From Pseudomonas oleovorans subsp. oleovorans (GTDB lineage Bacteria; Pseudomonadota; Gammaproteobacteria; Pseudomonadales; Pseudomonadaceae): a DNA stretch of 41,796 nt. Location: assembly GCF_002197815.1 (NCBI RefSeq), contig NZ_NIUB01000037.1:1-41796 (forward strand), in the 5' to 3' direction. How positions within the stretch are numbered: position 1 is the first letter of the stretch; every line of letters starts with the position of its first letter. Positions 1 to 9,966 of the stretch are shown here, piece by piece. The translations under genes and the position numbers were made by a program. The notes beneath the pieces are model-generated. The model did not search any database. It saw nothing but the letters and a program-made list of their open reading frames with translations, and was not told the origin of the DNA.

Positions 1-105
1 ATGCCGTTTGAGTTGCTTGCGGCATTTGACCTGCTCATGGCTGTCGACACCATGAACTTGAAAAACCTGCTTTGCCAAATCCACGCCTATGCGTTTAAGT
101 TTCAT
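1..105 (-). CDS. IS110 family transposase, N-terminal part (truncated by window edge)
   Basis: Thirty-five codons are visible, read on the minus strand from an ATG at 105-103 and open to the window edge. The start contains RIGVDLAKQVFQVHG, the typical beginning of IS110-family DEDD transposases; its first catalytic Asp falls in the VDLAK stretch. A strong GGAGGGGGAG ribosome-binding site precedes the ATG. These enzymes have a RuvC-like DEDD catalytic fold and move the element without long terminal inverted repeats or target duplications. The catalytic Ser-containing C-terminal half lies outside the window, so whether the copy is intact cannot be judged. Confidence 0.85.
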   Translation of the reverse strand, partial: MKLKRIGVDLAKQVFQVHGVDSHEQVKCRKQLKRH

Positions 106-183
106 GCGGGCTCCCCCTCCGGGATTGTTTGTTTCGTAACCTTCAGTCTGGCGCAATGACGCCGTAGGAGGGAGGAGTCCATC
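1..183 (-). mobile_element. IS110 family (IS1111 group) insertion sequence, left end only
   Basis: The start of an IS110-type transposase gene reads leftward off the window edge, and about 78 bp of sequence lies upstream of it. Near 168-183 is a GGAGGGAGGAGTCCAT block, which read on the minus strand (ATGGACTCCTCCC...) resembles the sub-terminal inverted repeat I recall for IS1111-group elements. The exact outer boundary is uncertain because the other end is outside the window. The block sits only about 15 bp from the stop codon of the neighbouring EAL gene, so the element lies just downstream of that gene without interrupting it. Confidence 0.7.
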
Positions 184-198
184 TCATTGGGCTACGGG

Positions 199-1866
199 TT
201 ACGATCCGGCGAGTAGCGGCTGGCGCAGGCCGAACACCAGAAAGCGTGCCAGCTCCGCCAGAGGTATCGCCTTGCTGATCAGGTAGCCCTGCACCTGATC
301 GCAGCCGAACTGACGCAGCATGTCGAGCTGCTCGATGTTCTCCACCCCTTCGGCCACCACTTCGAGATTGAGGTTATGCGCCAGATTGATCATCGCCCGC
401 ACCAATTGGCGATTCTCGGCACGCTCGCCCATGCCGCCGACAAAGCTCTTGTCGATCTTCAGCAGGGTGATCGGCAGGTTGTTGAGATGAACGAAAGACG
501 AGAAGCCGGTGCCGAAGTCGTCCAGCGAAAAACGCACGCCGAGCCGTCCCAGCGCCAGCATGGTCTGCTGCACCTGGTCGCTGCGGCGCATCACTGCGGT
601 TTCGGTCAGCTCGAACTCCAGCCACTGCGCATCGACCCCACGTTCTTCGATCAAACGGCTGAGGGTCGGCAGCAACTGGCTGTCCTGAAACTGGCGAAAC
701 GACAGGTTGACCGCCATATGCAGTGCCGGCAGGCCGCGCCCACGCAGCCACTGCATATCGCGCAGGGCACGGGAGATGACCCAGTAACCGAGCGGTACGA
801 TCAGCCCGGTTTCTTCGGCCAGCGGTACGAACTCATTGGGCGAGAGCAGCCCACGCTCGCTGTGCTGCCAGCGCACCAGCGCCTCCAGGCCGACGATGCG
901 CCCGCTCTTCAGGCACAGGCGGGGCTGATAATGCAGCTCCAGTTCGTCGCGGCGTAACGCACGGCGCAGCTCGCCTTCCAGATCGGCCTGGCTGCGTGCG
1001 CTGCGGTTCAGGCGTTCGTCATAGACATGAAACACGCAGCCTTGCTGATTCTTGGCCTGTTGCATGGCGATATGCGCGTGCCACAGCAGCGGATCGGCGC
1101 CCTCGCCAGCGCGGGCATGGGCCAGGCCAAGGCTGCAACCGATCAGCAGACTCTCGCCGTCCAGCCAGTAAGGCTCACCCAATACTTCGGTGACGCGCTC
1201 GGCCAGGCGCTCCACGCGCTGCGGATCGCGGCGTGCATCGAGCAACAGCGCGAATTCGTCGCTACCCAGACGCGCAATCTGATCGCAGGGCTGCAGCAGG
1301 CTCTTGAGCCGCGCCACCACCTGCAGGATCAGGCGATCCCCAGCCTGGTAGCCGAGGGCATCGTTGGCGTGGCGGAAGTTATCCAGATCGAGATGACCGA
1401 GTACCAGGCCGCGGCCACCACACTCGGCCAGGCGCGCGGCGAGCAGAGTCTGGAAACCCTGGCGATTGGCGATGCCGGTCAGGGGATCCTGTTCGGCCAG
1501 GCGCTGCAGGGTGTGCTTGAGATTGCCCTGTTCACGCGCGTAGCGCAGGCAACGGCGCAGCACGTCGAGGTTGAGGCTGCCGCGCACCAACCAATCGCTG
1601 ACACCGACAGGTTCTTCGACTGGCTCCTCGTCGAGCAGCAGGACGATGGGCAGGGGGCACTGATGGGGATCGGGAAGACGGTCCGGGGTACTCAGCAGCA
1701 GACCGCTGGCGTGATCATCGAACAGATTGCTGGCCGCTTCCCATGACGGCGCGGTAATAAGCGGGGATGGGCTGCCCAGGGCGCTCAACTGCTCGCGCAA
1801 CAATTCGGCCCAGTCCGGCGTTTCCGCCAACAGGACCAACCGCAAGGGTTCGACGAGCGTGGACAA
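199..1866 (-). CDS. proE: GGDEF/EAL cyclic-di-GMP phosphodiesterase (ProE-like)
   Basis: This is a predicted cytoplasmic protein of 555 residues. It has an N-terminal response-regulator-like segment (about residues 1-115), a GGDEF domain (about 125-285) and an EAL domain (about 300-545). The GGDEF signature reads GSDEF (201-205), so the first Gly is replaced and cyclase activity is doubtful. The EAL domain keeps EAL (328-330), ELTET (419-423), DDFGTG (449-454), KIDKSF and EGVE, so hydrolysis of c-di-GMP is expected. I chose a TTG start at 1866 because GGGGGAGG lies 7 bases upstream; the frame stays open to an ATG at 1941, but that reading adds an unlikely Arg-rich leader. Being next to rep, it matches P. 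aeruginosa PA5295, known as ProE. The ProE assignment rests on gene order and domain layout, not on a search. Confidence 0.85.
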   Translation of the reverse strand: MSTLVEPLRLVLLAETPDWAELLREQLSALGSPSPLITAPSWEAASNLFDDHASGLLLSTPDRLPDPHQCPLPIVLLLDEEPVEEPVGVSDWLVRGSLNLDVLRRCLRYAREQGNLKHTLQRLAEQDPLTGIANRQGFQTLLAARLAECGGRGLVLGHLDLDNFRHANDALGYQAGDRLILQVVARLKSLLQPCDQIARLGSDEFALLLDARRDPQRVERLAERVTEVLGEPYWLDGESLLIGCSLGLAHARAGEGADPLLWHAHIAMQQAKNQQGCVFHVYDERLNRSARSQADLEGELRRALRRDELELHYQPRLCLKSGRIVGLEALVRWQHSERGLLSPNEFVPLAEETGLIVPLGYWVISRALRDMQWLRGRGLPALHMAVNLSFRQFQDSQLLPTLSRLIEERGVDAQWLEFELTETAVMRRSDQVQQTMLALGRLGVRFSLDDFGTGFSSFVHLNNLPITLLKIDKSFVGGMGERAENRQLVRAMINLAHNLNLEVVAEGVENIEQLDMLRQFGCDQVQGYLISKAIPLAELARFLVFGLRQPLLAGS

Positions 1867-2137
1867 GCAACCTCCCCCAATGACCACAAGAATGATGGCG
1901 AATCGCGTCGCCTGAACGCGCCGTAATCGGCGTCTAATCAATCACATACGTGCGAAAGGTAGTGCAGATCCTGAGATATAACCAGTAAAGCGACAAGTGG
2001 CACCAGAGTACTGGAATAAAGTGATTAACCAAGTGCATGGCGATGCAATTTCGTGCGCTAGGCCACAGTTCCGGACGGTCGCGGCAGAAGCCTTCGGGCC
2101 TGTTAAAATGCCCGGCCCTTTTTCTGTGAACGATCCC

Positions 2138-4140
<2,003 letters not shown>

Positions 4141-4147
<7 letters not shown>

Positions 4148-4300
4148 AAACCGGACCTTGCTGCCTGATGGGCCGAAGCCCACCCTACCGCGCTGAAAAC
4201 CGGACCTTGCTGCCTGGTGGGCTGAAGCCCACCCTACCGCGCTGGATCGCCGCCCGGCCCACCCTACGCCTGAGCGGAGTAGGGTGGGCTTCAGCCCACC
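4141..4300. repeat. 49-bp tandem duplication plus inverted repeat behind rep
   Basis: A 49-bp unit beginning with the last rep codons (GCGCTGAAAACCGGACC...) occupies 4141-4189. It is repeated almost exactly at 4190-4238, with two changes. Each copy ends in GGGCYGAAGCCCACCCTAC. An inverted copy, GTAGGGTGGGCTTCAGCCCACC, ends at 4300, so the transcript can fold into a large hairpin that probably stops or protects the rep message. Similar GTAGGGTGGGCT sequences are common intergenic repeats in pseudomonads. Confidence 0.8.
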
Positions 4301-4378
4301 ACTTCAAATGCCACAGGCACCCTCGCCATATTTGCCAGTCAGAAAGAAGATACCGTTCAGACACAGGGAGCTGGAACC

Positions 4379-4861
4379 ATGCGCACATTCACGCTCGACC
4401 TCGATGCCCTGAGTCAGCTGATCAACGGCCGTGAGCAGCAGGAGAACTGGCTGGATCTGGAAAGTGGCAGCGTTCTGACCCTGCCTGCGGGAGATCACTA
4501 CAGCGACGAGCGCCAGCAGATCGAGCTCGATCCCGAGCGCTACAGCCAGGTGCCCAACCTCGACGTCCCCCAGCGCGTGGCCATGCGTGAATCCTTCCTG
4601 TTCACCCTTGACGATGTGCATGCCCACCCGCTGCTCAGCGCCGCGCTGACCGGCCGCAGGCCCCTGCGCGCGTTCGACTACGAGATCGAGGCCTTTCCAG
4701 CGATTTGCGAACAGTGGCAGTCCTACGAGATCAAGCAACTGCGCGAGTACGCCCTCAACTGGCTCTACGAACTGGGCATCGAGCCCGCGCCGGACAAGCT
4801 GCCGCTGGATACGCGCGGCATTCCCAGGGACATTCTGCGGCGGCTGAGTAAGAGCGCCTGA
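4379..4861 (+). CDS. UPF0158 family protein
   Basis: This is a 160-residue acidic, soluble protein with no signal peptide or membrane segment. The pattern of an N-terminal LDLESG...L segment, a central ELDPERYSQVP motif and a later Trp-rich helical region (about 115-145) matches the uncharacterised UPF0158 family (PF03682). An AGGGAG ribosome-binding site lies just before the ATG. The gene sits between rep and xpt in the same direction but with wide gaps, so it is probably its own transcription unit. The biochemical role of the family is unknown, and nothing in the sequence adds to that. Confidence 0.8.
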   Translation: MRTFTLDLDALSQLINGREQQENWLDLESGSVLTLPAGDHYSDERQQIELDPERYSQVPNLDVPQRVAMRESFLFTLDDVHAHPLLSAALTGRRPLRAFDYEIEAFPAICEQWQSYEIKQLREYALNWLYELGIEPAPDKLPLDTRGIPRDILRRLSKSA

Positions 4862-5011
4862 GCGCAGTGCGCCCCCGGATTGCATCCGGGCTACCAACCT
4901 GTCCAGGCGGTCAATGGGTCACGACTGTCGGGCAGGCTGCGGTTTCACTACACAATCCGGGGCATTTTGAGCGAAAATCCGCAGCTTTTCTGCTCAACCA
5001 GAGGATCGACC

Positions 5012-5584
5012 GTGGAGTCGTTGAAACAGAAGATTCGCAGCGAAGGCATCGTGCTGTCCGAGCACGTACTCAAGGTGGACGCCTTTCTCAACCACCAGAT
5101 CGATCCGCGCCTGATGCAGGAGATCGGCCACGAGTTCGCCCAGCGTTTCGCCGGCCAGGGCATCAGCAAGATCGTCACCATCGAGGCCTCGGGCATCGCT
5201 CCGGCGGTGATGGCCGGCCTCGAGCTGGGCATTCCGGTGATCTTCGCGCGCAAGTTTCAGTCGCTGACGCTCAAGGACGACCTGCTGATCTCCAAGGTGT
5301 TCTCCTTCACCAAGCAGACCGAAAGCACCATTGCCATTTCCGCCCGTCACCTGACCGCCGCGGACCGCGTACTGGTGATCGACGACTTCCTTGCCAACGG
5401 CCATGCTGCCAAAGCGCTGATCGACCTGATCCAGCAGGCCGGTGCCCAGATTGCCGGCATCGGCATCGTCATCGAGAAGTCTTTCCAGGACGGCCGCAAG
5501 TTGCTGGAAAGCGAAGGCTACCGCGTCGAATCGCTGGCTCGCGTCGCAGCACTGGAGAATGGCCAGGTACGCTTCCTCGACTGA
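5012..5584 (+). CDS. xpt: Xanthine phosphoribosyltransferase
   Basis: This is a 190-residue type I phosphoribosyltransferase that makes XMP from xanthine and PRPP in purine salvage. The PRPP-binding loop is visible as VLVIDDFLANGHAA, and the N-terminal half carries the conserved VLKVDAFLNHQIDP and IEASGIAPA stretches. I chose the GTG at 5012 because AGAGGA precedes it and the product then has the family length; the open frame reaches back to 4880 without a better start. A strong hairpin terminator follows at 5631-5657. The gene is probably monocistronic. The leader contains a CCCGGATTGCATCCGGG repeat, but I see no purine riboswitch. Confidence 0.93.
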   Translation: MESLKQKIRSEGIVLSEHVLKVDAFLNHQIDPRLMQEIGHEFAQRFAGQGISKIVTIEASGIAPAVMAGLELGIPVIFARKFQSLTLKDDLLISKVFSFTKQTESTIAISARHLTAADRVLVIDDFLANGHAAKALIDLIQQAGAQIAGIGIVIEKSFQDGRKLLESEGYRVESLARVAALENGQVRFLD

Positions 5585-5630
5585 CACTGGACGCCCGAAC
5601 AGCCCTTCAGGCAGGCGGGCAGCCAAAACG

Positions 5631-5657
5631 AAGAAACCGCCCAGAGGGCGGTTTCTT
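5631..5657. terminator. Bidirectional intrinsic terminator between xpt and cycB
   Basis: A perfect 12-bp stem (AAGAAACCGCCC / GGGCGGTTTCTT) encloses an AGA loop. The stem itself supplies a T-rich 3' side in both directions. It lies between the convergent xpt and cytochrome c5 genes, where a shared terminator is expected. Confidence 0.88.
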
Positions 5658-5674
5658 CATGAAAGCGATATGCC

Positions 5675-6097
5675 TTACAGGCCAGACATCTTCTGAATCG
5701 CTTCGCGCAGTTCGTCATCCGTGCAGTCAGCACAGGTGCCTTTCGGCGGCATGGCGTTGATACCGGAGATGGCAGCAGCGAGGATGCCGTCTAGACCGCC
5801 CTGGTGGTCGGCACGCTCTTTCCAGGCAGCGGTGTCACCGATCTTCGGCGCGTCCAGCACACCGGTGGCGTGGCAGGCACTGCAATACTTGGCGATGATG
5901 TCGTCAGTGGTGCGTGCCCCCCCCCCGGCGGATGCAGCGACGGTTTCGACGCCCTTGCACTCTTCGCCCATGATGCACACCTCGCCTACAGGCTTGAGGC
6001 GCTCGGCGATAGCTTCATCGGTCGTGGCCTGAGCAGTCACTGCCCACAGGGCCAATACGGCAGCCGGTACTGCCAGCATTTTCTTCATCAGATTCAC
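5675..6097 (-). CDS. cycB: Cytochrome c5, periplasmic
   Basis: This is a 140-residue class I c-type cytochrome. A signal peptide covers about residues 1-24 (hydrophobic core, cleavage near TAQA). The heme site is CSACH (72-76), and the distal Met is in NAMPPKG (Met116). The C-terminal CADC pair (122/125) is typical of the c5 group and likely forms a disulfide. Translation probably begins at the GTG at 6097 behind GAGGG, although an ATG three codons on is possible. The gene matches the cytochrome c5 gene next to pauR in P. aeruginosa. The coding strand contains a run of ten G (complement of 5917-5926) encoding GGG plus part of the next Ala, an unusual slippage-prone tract in a core gene. Confidence 0.92.
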   Translation of the reverse strand: MNLMKKMLAVPAAVLALWAVTAQATTDEAIAERLKPVGEVCIMGEECKGVETVAASAGGGARTTDDIIAKYCSACHATGVLDAPKIGDTAAWKERADHQGGLDGILAAAISGINAMPPKGTCADCTDDELREAIQKMSGL

Positions 6098-6210
6098 GGT
6101 ACACCCTCTTCGTGGCTAGTCACGCCCGCGGCCACGGTTTCGCGAGCGGGCGACAGTATAACGGCAAGCAGGCCAGGCCGAAACAACCCATATTGTCGCA
6201 GGGTTATTGA

Positions 6211-6759
6211 TCAGAAGTTCGCTGGCGTCGTGGCACTGATCAAACGCGCCGGTACATCGAACGGATTGCGGAAGCGATGCGGCTTGCTGCTTTCGAAATA
6301 ATAGCTGTCGCCTGGCTCGAGGATGAACACCTCGTTGCCAACGGTCAGCTCCAGCTTGCCCTCGACCAGCATGCCAGCCTCTTCGCCTTCGTGGGCGTAC
6401 ATTTCGTCACCCGTATCGGTGCCGGCCGGATAGGTCTCGTCGAGAAAGGAAATGGCGCGACTCGGGTGGGCCTTGCCAATCAGCTTCATGGTGATGGCGC
6501 CACTGCAGATATCGGTCAGTTCGGCGGCACGATAGACCACCTGGGTCTGGTTCTCCTGCTCCATGTCGAGCGAGAAGAATTCCACCAGCGACATGGGAAT
6601 GCCGCCGAGCACCTTTTTCAGCGAACTGATCGAGGGGCTGACGCTGTTCTTCTCGATCATGGAAATGGTGCTGTTGGTGACGCCCGCCCGCTTGGCGAGT
6701 TCACGCTGGGATAGGCCTTTGAGCTTACGAATCGATTGCAGTCGAACGCCGACGTCCAA
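6211..6759 (-). CDS. pauR: XRE-cupin transcriptional regulator PauR/PuuR-like
   Basis: This is a 182-residue repressor-type regulator with an N-terminal Cro/CI helix-turn-helix (about 6-60, containing LSQRELAKRAGVTNSTISMIE) and a C-terminal cupin (about 110-178, containing HEGEEAG and LEPGDSYYF) that should bind a polyamine or derivative. Translation appears to start at the TTG at 6759, since AAGGGGGA lies a suitable distance upstream and no ATG is available. The order cycB-pauR-dadX copies P. aeruginosa, where PauR (PA5301) represses polyamine catabolism genes. The pauB, kauB and gab genes a few kilobases away are natural targets. I did not identify its operator. Confidence 0.88.
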   Translation of the reverse strand: MDVGVRLQSIRKLKGLSQRELAKRAGVTNSTISMIEKNSVSPSISSLKKVLGGIPMSLVEFFSLDMEQENQTQVVYRAAELTDICSGAITMKLIGKAHPSRAISFLDETYPAGTDTGDEMYAHEGEEAGMLVEGKLELTVGNEVFILEPGDSYYFESSKPHRFRNPFDVPARLISATTPANF

Positions 6760-6865
6760 TGCTGGAATCCCCCTTGGGATAAGAGACGAAAAAGTGTCCG
6801 TATCATGGCATAGCGTTCGGAATTTACAACACTTGCGTTCACCCTTCGCCTACACACCTCCCAGG

Positions 6866-7020
6866 AAACCCGTTAAAAGGCCGCGAGCCAGAGCCATGCA
6901 ACGCAAAAATAGGGGAGGATGCAGAGTGTACGAGCTGTACATGAGCAATACGACCGGGCTGGCGAACCAGCCTGTTTTTAACGCAGCATGGCCGACGCGC
7001 AGCCGTCTTTTAACGGGTTT
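6866..7020. repeat. MITE-like inverted-repeat element, copy 1
   Basis: A 155-bp element is bounded by the 14-bp perfect inverted repeat AAACCCGTTAAAAG (6866-6879) and CTTTTAACGGGTTT (7007-7020). Its interior shares clear sequence with the element at 12691-12854, including the AAAAATAGG, GTACGAGCTGTA and GCCTGTTTTTAACGCAGCA blocks. The right end overlaps the dadX stop codon, so the element forms the 3' end of that transcript and may act as a terminator or RNA-stabilising hairpin. It has no coding capacity. Confidence 0.7.
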
Positions 7021-8093
7021 CAGCCCCCGAGATAGAGCAGCGGTACCCGCCGCAGGTTGCAAAAAATCTGATAGGGAATGCTACCTGCCGCCATGGCCAC
7101 GTCACTGGCCAGCACCTGTTTGCCCCATAGTTCGACATGGCTGCCAAGGCCGACCTGTGGCAAATCGGTCAGGTCGACAGTGAGCATGTCCATCGACACC
7201 CGACCGATCAGCCGGGTCAGCTGACCGTCCACCACCACTGGCGTGCCGCTCGGCGCATGGCGCGGATAGCCGTCGGCATAGCCCATGGCGACCACACCGA
7301 CGCGGGTCGGCCTTTCGGCGACGAAGCGCGCGCCATAACCCACCGGCTCGCCGGCCGGCAGTTCACGCACGCTGATCACCTTCGATTCGAGCGTCATCAC
7401 CGGCTGCAGGCGAGCGGCCTGCTCCTGAGCCTGCTCGAACGGCGTGGCGCCGTACAGCATGATGCCGGGGCGCACCCAGTCGCTCGGCACCTGCGGCCAG
7501 CCAAGCACGGCCGGCGAATTGCGCAAGCTGACCTCGGCGCTGAGGCCTTCGCGCGCCTGCTGGAACACCGCCAGTTGCTCACTCGTGCGCTCGCACTCGG
7601 GCTCATCGGCGCGAGCGAAGTGGCTCATCAGCACGATCTTGCCAACCTTGCCGCTGGCCAGCAGGCGCCGATAGGCGGCCTGGTACTCGGCCGGATGCAG
7701 GCCGACGCGACGCATGCCGCTGTCCAGCTTGAGCCAGACGGTCAGCGGCTTGCTCAGTTGGGCCTGCTCGATAGCCTCGATCTGCCACTGCGCATGGGCG
7801 ACACACCACAGGTCATGCTGGTCGATCAGCGCCAGTTCGTCGGCCTCGAAGAAGCCTTCGAGCAGCAGGATCGGCGCCCTGATGCCGGCCTCGCGTAACG
7901 CCAGCGCTTCTTCGATGCAGGCCACGGCAAAACCATCGGCCTCGGCTTCGAGTGCCTGCGCACAGCGCACAGCGCCATGTCCGTAAGCATCGGCCTTGAC
8001 CACGGCCAGGGCGCGGGCGCCGCTCAGTTCGCGGGCCAGTTGGTAGTTGTGACGAAGCGCTTGCAGATCGATCAGGGCACGAGCAGGACGCAT
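7020..8093 (-). CDS. dadX: Catabolic alanine racemase
   Basis: This is a 357-residue PLP enzyme interconverting L- and D-alanine in the cytoplasm, feeding D-alanine to DadA. The PLP lysine is Lys33 in VVKADAYGHG, and the second catalytic base is Tyr253 in PVGYGARF, followed by the conserved MGYADGYPR. Length and motifs fit the fold-type III alanine racemase family. Being downstream of dadA and a RidA gene on the same strand marks it as the catabolic DadX rather than the biosynthetic Alr. A strong intrinsic terminator lies only 57 bp before its start, so it may depend on its own promoter or on readthrough. Confidence 0.95.
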   Translation of the reverse strand: MRPARALIDLQALRHNYQLARELSGARALAVVKADAYGHGAVRCAQALEAEADGFAVACIEEALALREAGIRAPILLLEGFFEADELALIDQHDLWCVAHAQWQIEAIEQAQLSKPLTVWLKLDSGMRRVGLHPAEYQAAYRRLLASGKVGKIVLMSHFARADEPECERTSEQLAVFQQAREGLSAEVSLRNSPAVLGWPQVPSDWVRPGIMLYGATPFEQAQEQAARLQPVMTLESKVISVRELPAGEPVGYGARFVAERPTRVGVVAMGYADGYPRHAPSGTPVVVDGQLTRLIGRVSMDMLTVDLTDLPQVGLGSHVELWGKQVLASDVAMAAGSIPYQIFCNLRRVPLLYLGG

Positions 8094-8150
8094 GGCAAGG
8101 TGTTCCCTCGGTTGTAATCAGTCACACGGTGGCCGCTAGCGGCACTGTTC

Positions 8151-8175
8151 AAAAAAAACCCGGCAGGGAGCCGGG
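8151..8175 (-). terminator. Intrinsic terminator downstream of the RidA gene
   Basis: Read on the minus strand, CCCGGCTCCCTGCCGGG forms a GC-rich hairpin followed directly by eight T residues, a textbook rho-independent terminator. It lies after the RidA gene and before dadX within the supposed dadA-dadX operon. The rest of the 187-bp gap holds a small CGTCG/CGACG hairpin (8216-8229) and a GCCGCTAGCGGC palindrome near 8131-8142. Confidence 0.85.
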
Positions 8176-8280
8176 CGAAAAGCCAACACAAAAAAAATCC
8201 GGGAGAATTTTTTGACGTCGCTTGCGACGGCCCGGAGGGTTGCCGCCATGGATGGCAGGCAACAAAAAGCTGTAGTCGCG

Positions 8281-8628
8281 TCAGACGGCCGCTACCACGC
8301 ACATTTCCACCAGCACCTCGGGCTTGTACATCTTCGCCTCGACGCAGGCACGGGCCGGCGCATGGCCATCGGCGACCCAGGCGTCGTACTCGGCGTTGAG
8401 GCCATCGTAGTCGGCCATGTCCTTGAGGAAGATGGTCAGCGAGAGGATCTTGCTCTTGTCGCTGCCTCCCTCGGCCAGCATCTTGTCGATGTTGGCCAGG
8501 GTCTGCCGGGTCTGCTCGTGGATATCACCATCGAACTCATCGGCCAACTGGCCGGCGAGGTAAATCGTGCCGTTGTGGATCACCACTTCGCTGTAGCGTT
8601 TGGCCACATGCAGGCGCTGAATCGACAT
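8281..8628 (-). CDS. RidA family enamine/imine deaminase
   Basis: This is a 115-residue RidA/YjgF/UK114 protein. The conserved Arg of the family is seen in APARACVEA, and the usual YLAGQ and LANID segments are present. RidA proteins hydrolyse reactive enamine/imine intermediates to keto acids and ammonia. Placed directly after dadA with 39 bp between, it probably clears the 2-iminopropionate that DadA produces from D-alanine. An AAGGAG ribosome-binding site lies upstream. The same gene order occurs in P. aeruginosa (PA5303). The substrate is inferred from the neighbourhood only. Confidence 0.9.
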   Translation of the reverse strand: MSIQRLHVAKRYSEVVIHNGTIYLAGQLADEFDGDIHEQTRQTLANIDKMLAEGGSDKSKILSLTIFLKDMADYDGLNAEYDAWVADGHAPARACVEAKMYKPEVLVEMCVVAAV

Positions 8629-8667
8629 AAAGCTAAAGCTCCTTGGATTGCGAAAGCGCGAAGGCTA

Positions 8668-9966
8668 TCAGGTGCGCAGCGGCTGCGGTGCTGCTTGCAC
8701 TTCACGCGCCTTGCGCGAGTAACGCGAGATATTCAGGCCGTCGGCGCTGATCTGCGGACGCTTGTTGGCCATCAGATCGGCGAGCAGGCGACCGGAGCCG
8801 CAGGCCATGGTCCAGCCCAGGGTACCGTGGCCGGTGTTGAGGAACAGATTGCGGTAGGCGGTGGCGCCGACGATCGGGGTGCCGTCGGGCGTGGCCGGGC
8901 GCAGACCGGTCCAGAAGTCGGCGCGCTGCAGATCGCCGCCCTCGGGATAAAGATCGGCGGTGATCATCTCCAGTGTTTCGCGACGACGCGGGTTGAGCGA
9001 CAGGTCGAAACCGGCGATCTCGGCCATGCCACCAACGCGGATGCGACTGTCGAAGCGGGTGATGGCGACCTTGTAGGTCTCATCGAGAATGGTCGAGGTA
9101 GGTGCCATGTCCGGGTTGGTGATCGGCACGGTCAACGAGTAGCCCTTGAGCGGATACACCGGCGCACGGATGCCCAGCGGCTTGAGCAGTTGCGGGCTGT
9201 AGCTGCCGAGGGCAAGCACGTAGCGGTCGGCGGTTTCCAGCTTGCCGTCGATCCACACGCCGTTGATACGGTCGCCCACGGCGTCCAGGCGCTGGATGAT
9301 CTGGCCGAAACGGAACTCGACGCCGAGCGCCTTGGCCATGTCCGCCAGCTTGGTGGTGAACATCTGGCAGTCGCCGGTCTGGTCGTTGGGCAGGCGCAGA
9401 GCACCGGCCAGCTTGTGTTTGACGCCAGCCAGGGCCGGCTCGACGCGAGCGATGCCATCGCGGTCGAGCAGCTCGAAGGGTACGCCGGAGGCTTCCAGCA
9501 CGGCGATGTCCTTGGCAGCGGCATCGACCTGGGCCTGGGTGCGGAACAGCTGGGTGGTACCGAGCTGGCGGCCTTCATAGGCGATGCCGGTCTCGGCGCG
9601 CAGCTCGTCGAGGCAGTCACGGCTGTACTCGGACAGGCGCACCATGCGCTCCTTGTTGATCGCATAGCGGCTGGCAGTGCAGTTGCGCAGCATCTGCGCC
9701 ATCCACAGGTACTGGTCGACGTCACCAGTGACCTTGATCGCCAGCGGCGCGTGTTTCTGCAGCAGCCACTTGATGGCCTTCAGCGGCACGCCCGGGGCGG
9801 CCCAGGGCGAAGCGTAGCCCGGCGAGACCTGGCCAGCGTTGGCGAAGCTGGTTTCCAGCGCCGGGCCGTTCTGACGGTCGACCACCACCACCTCGAAGCC
9901 CTGACGGGCGAGGTAGTAAGCACTGGCGGTACCAATCACACCGCTGCCGAGAACCAGAACACGCAT
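8668..9966 (-). CDS. dadA: D-amino acid dehydrogenase small subunit
   Basis: This is a 432-residue flavoprotein of the DAO superfamily that oxidises D-alanine to pyruvate and ammonia at the inner face of the membrane, passing electrons to the respiratory chain. The N-terminal dinucleotide-binding motif GSGVIG (7-12) is followed by the acidic residue in VVVVD. The C-terminal FAD region includes FWTGLRPATPDGTP and GHGTLGWTMA, both strongly conserved in DadA. A GGGGAG ribosome-binding site sits 6 bases before the ATG. It is the first gene of the leftward dad unit and faces dadR, so it is expected to be induced by DadR with L-alanine. Confidence 0.96.
   Translation of the reverse strand: MRVLVLGSGVIGTASAYYLARQGFEVVVVDRQNGPALETSFANAGQVSPGYASPWAAPGVPLKAIKWLLQKHAPLAIKVTGDVDQYLWMAQMLRNCTASRYAINKERMVRLSEYSRDCLDELRAETGIAYEGRQLGTTQLFRTQAQVDAAAKDIAVLEASGVPFELLDRDGIARVEPALAGVKHKLAGALRLPNDQTGDCQMFTTKLADMAKALGVEFRFGQIIQRLDAVGDRINGVWIDGKLETADRYVLALGSYSPQLLKPLGIRAPVYPLKGYSLTVPITNPDMAPTSTILDETYKVAITRFDSRIRVGGMAEIAGFDLSLNPRRRETLEMITADLYPEGGDLQRADFWTGLRPATPDGTPIVGATAYRNLFLNTGHGTLGWTMACGSGRLLADLMANKRPQISADGLNISRYSRKAREVQAAPQPLRT

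Noticed and set aside
374..1915. Several frames on both strands inside the EAL gene
   Set aside because: They are shadow frames of a high-GC gene without domain patterns or ribosome-binding sites.
199..1941. Longer EAL protein beginning at the ATG at 1941
   Set aside because: The extra 25 residues are Arg-rich and then include the ribosome-binding-site region read as Gly-Gly-Gly; the TTG at 1866 has a near-ideal ribosome-binding site.
4862..5011. Purine riboswitch upstream of xpt
   Set aside because: The leader holds a CCCGGATTGCATCCGGG repeat but not the conserved three-way junction core sequences of purine riboswitches, which are also not usual in Pseudomonas.
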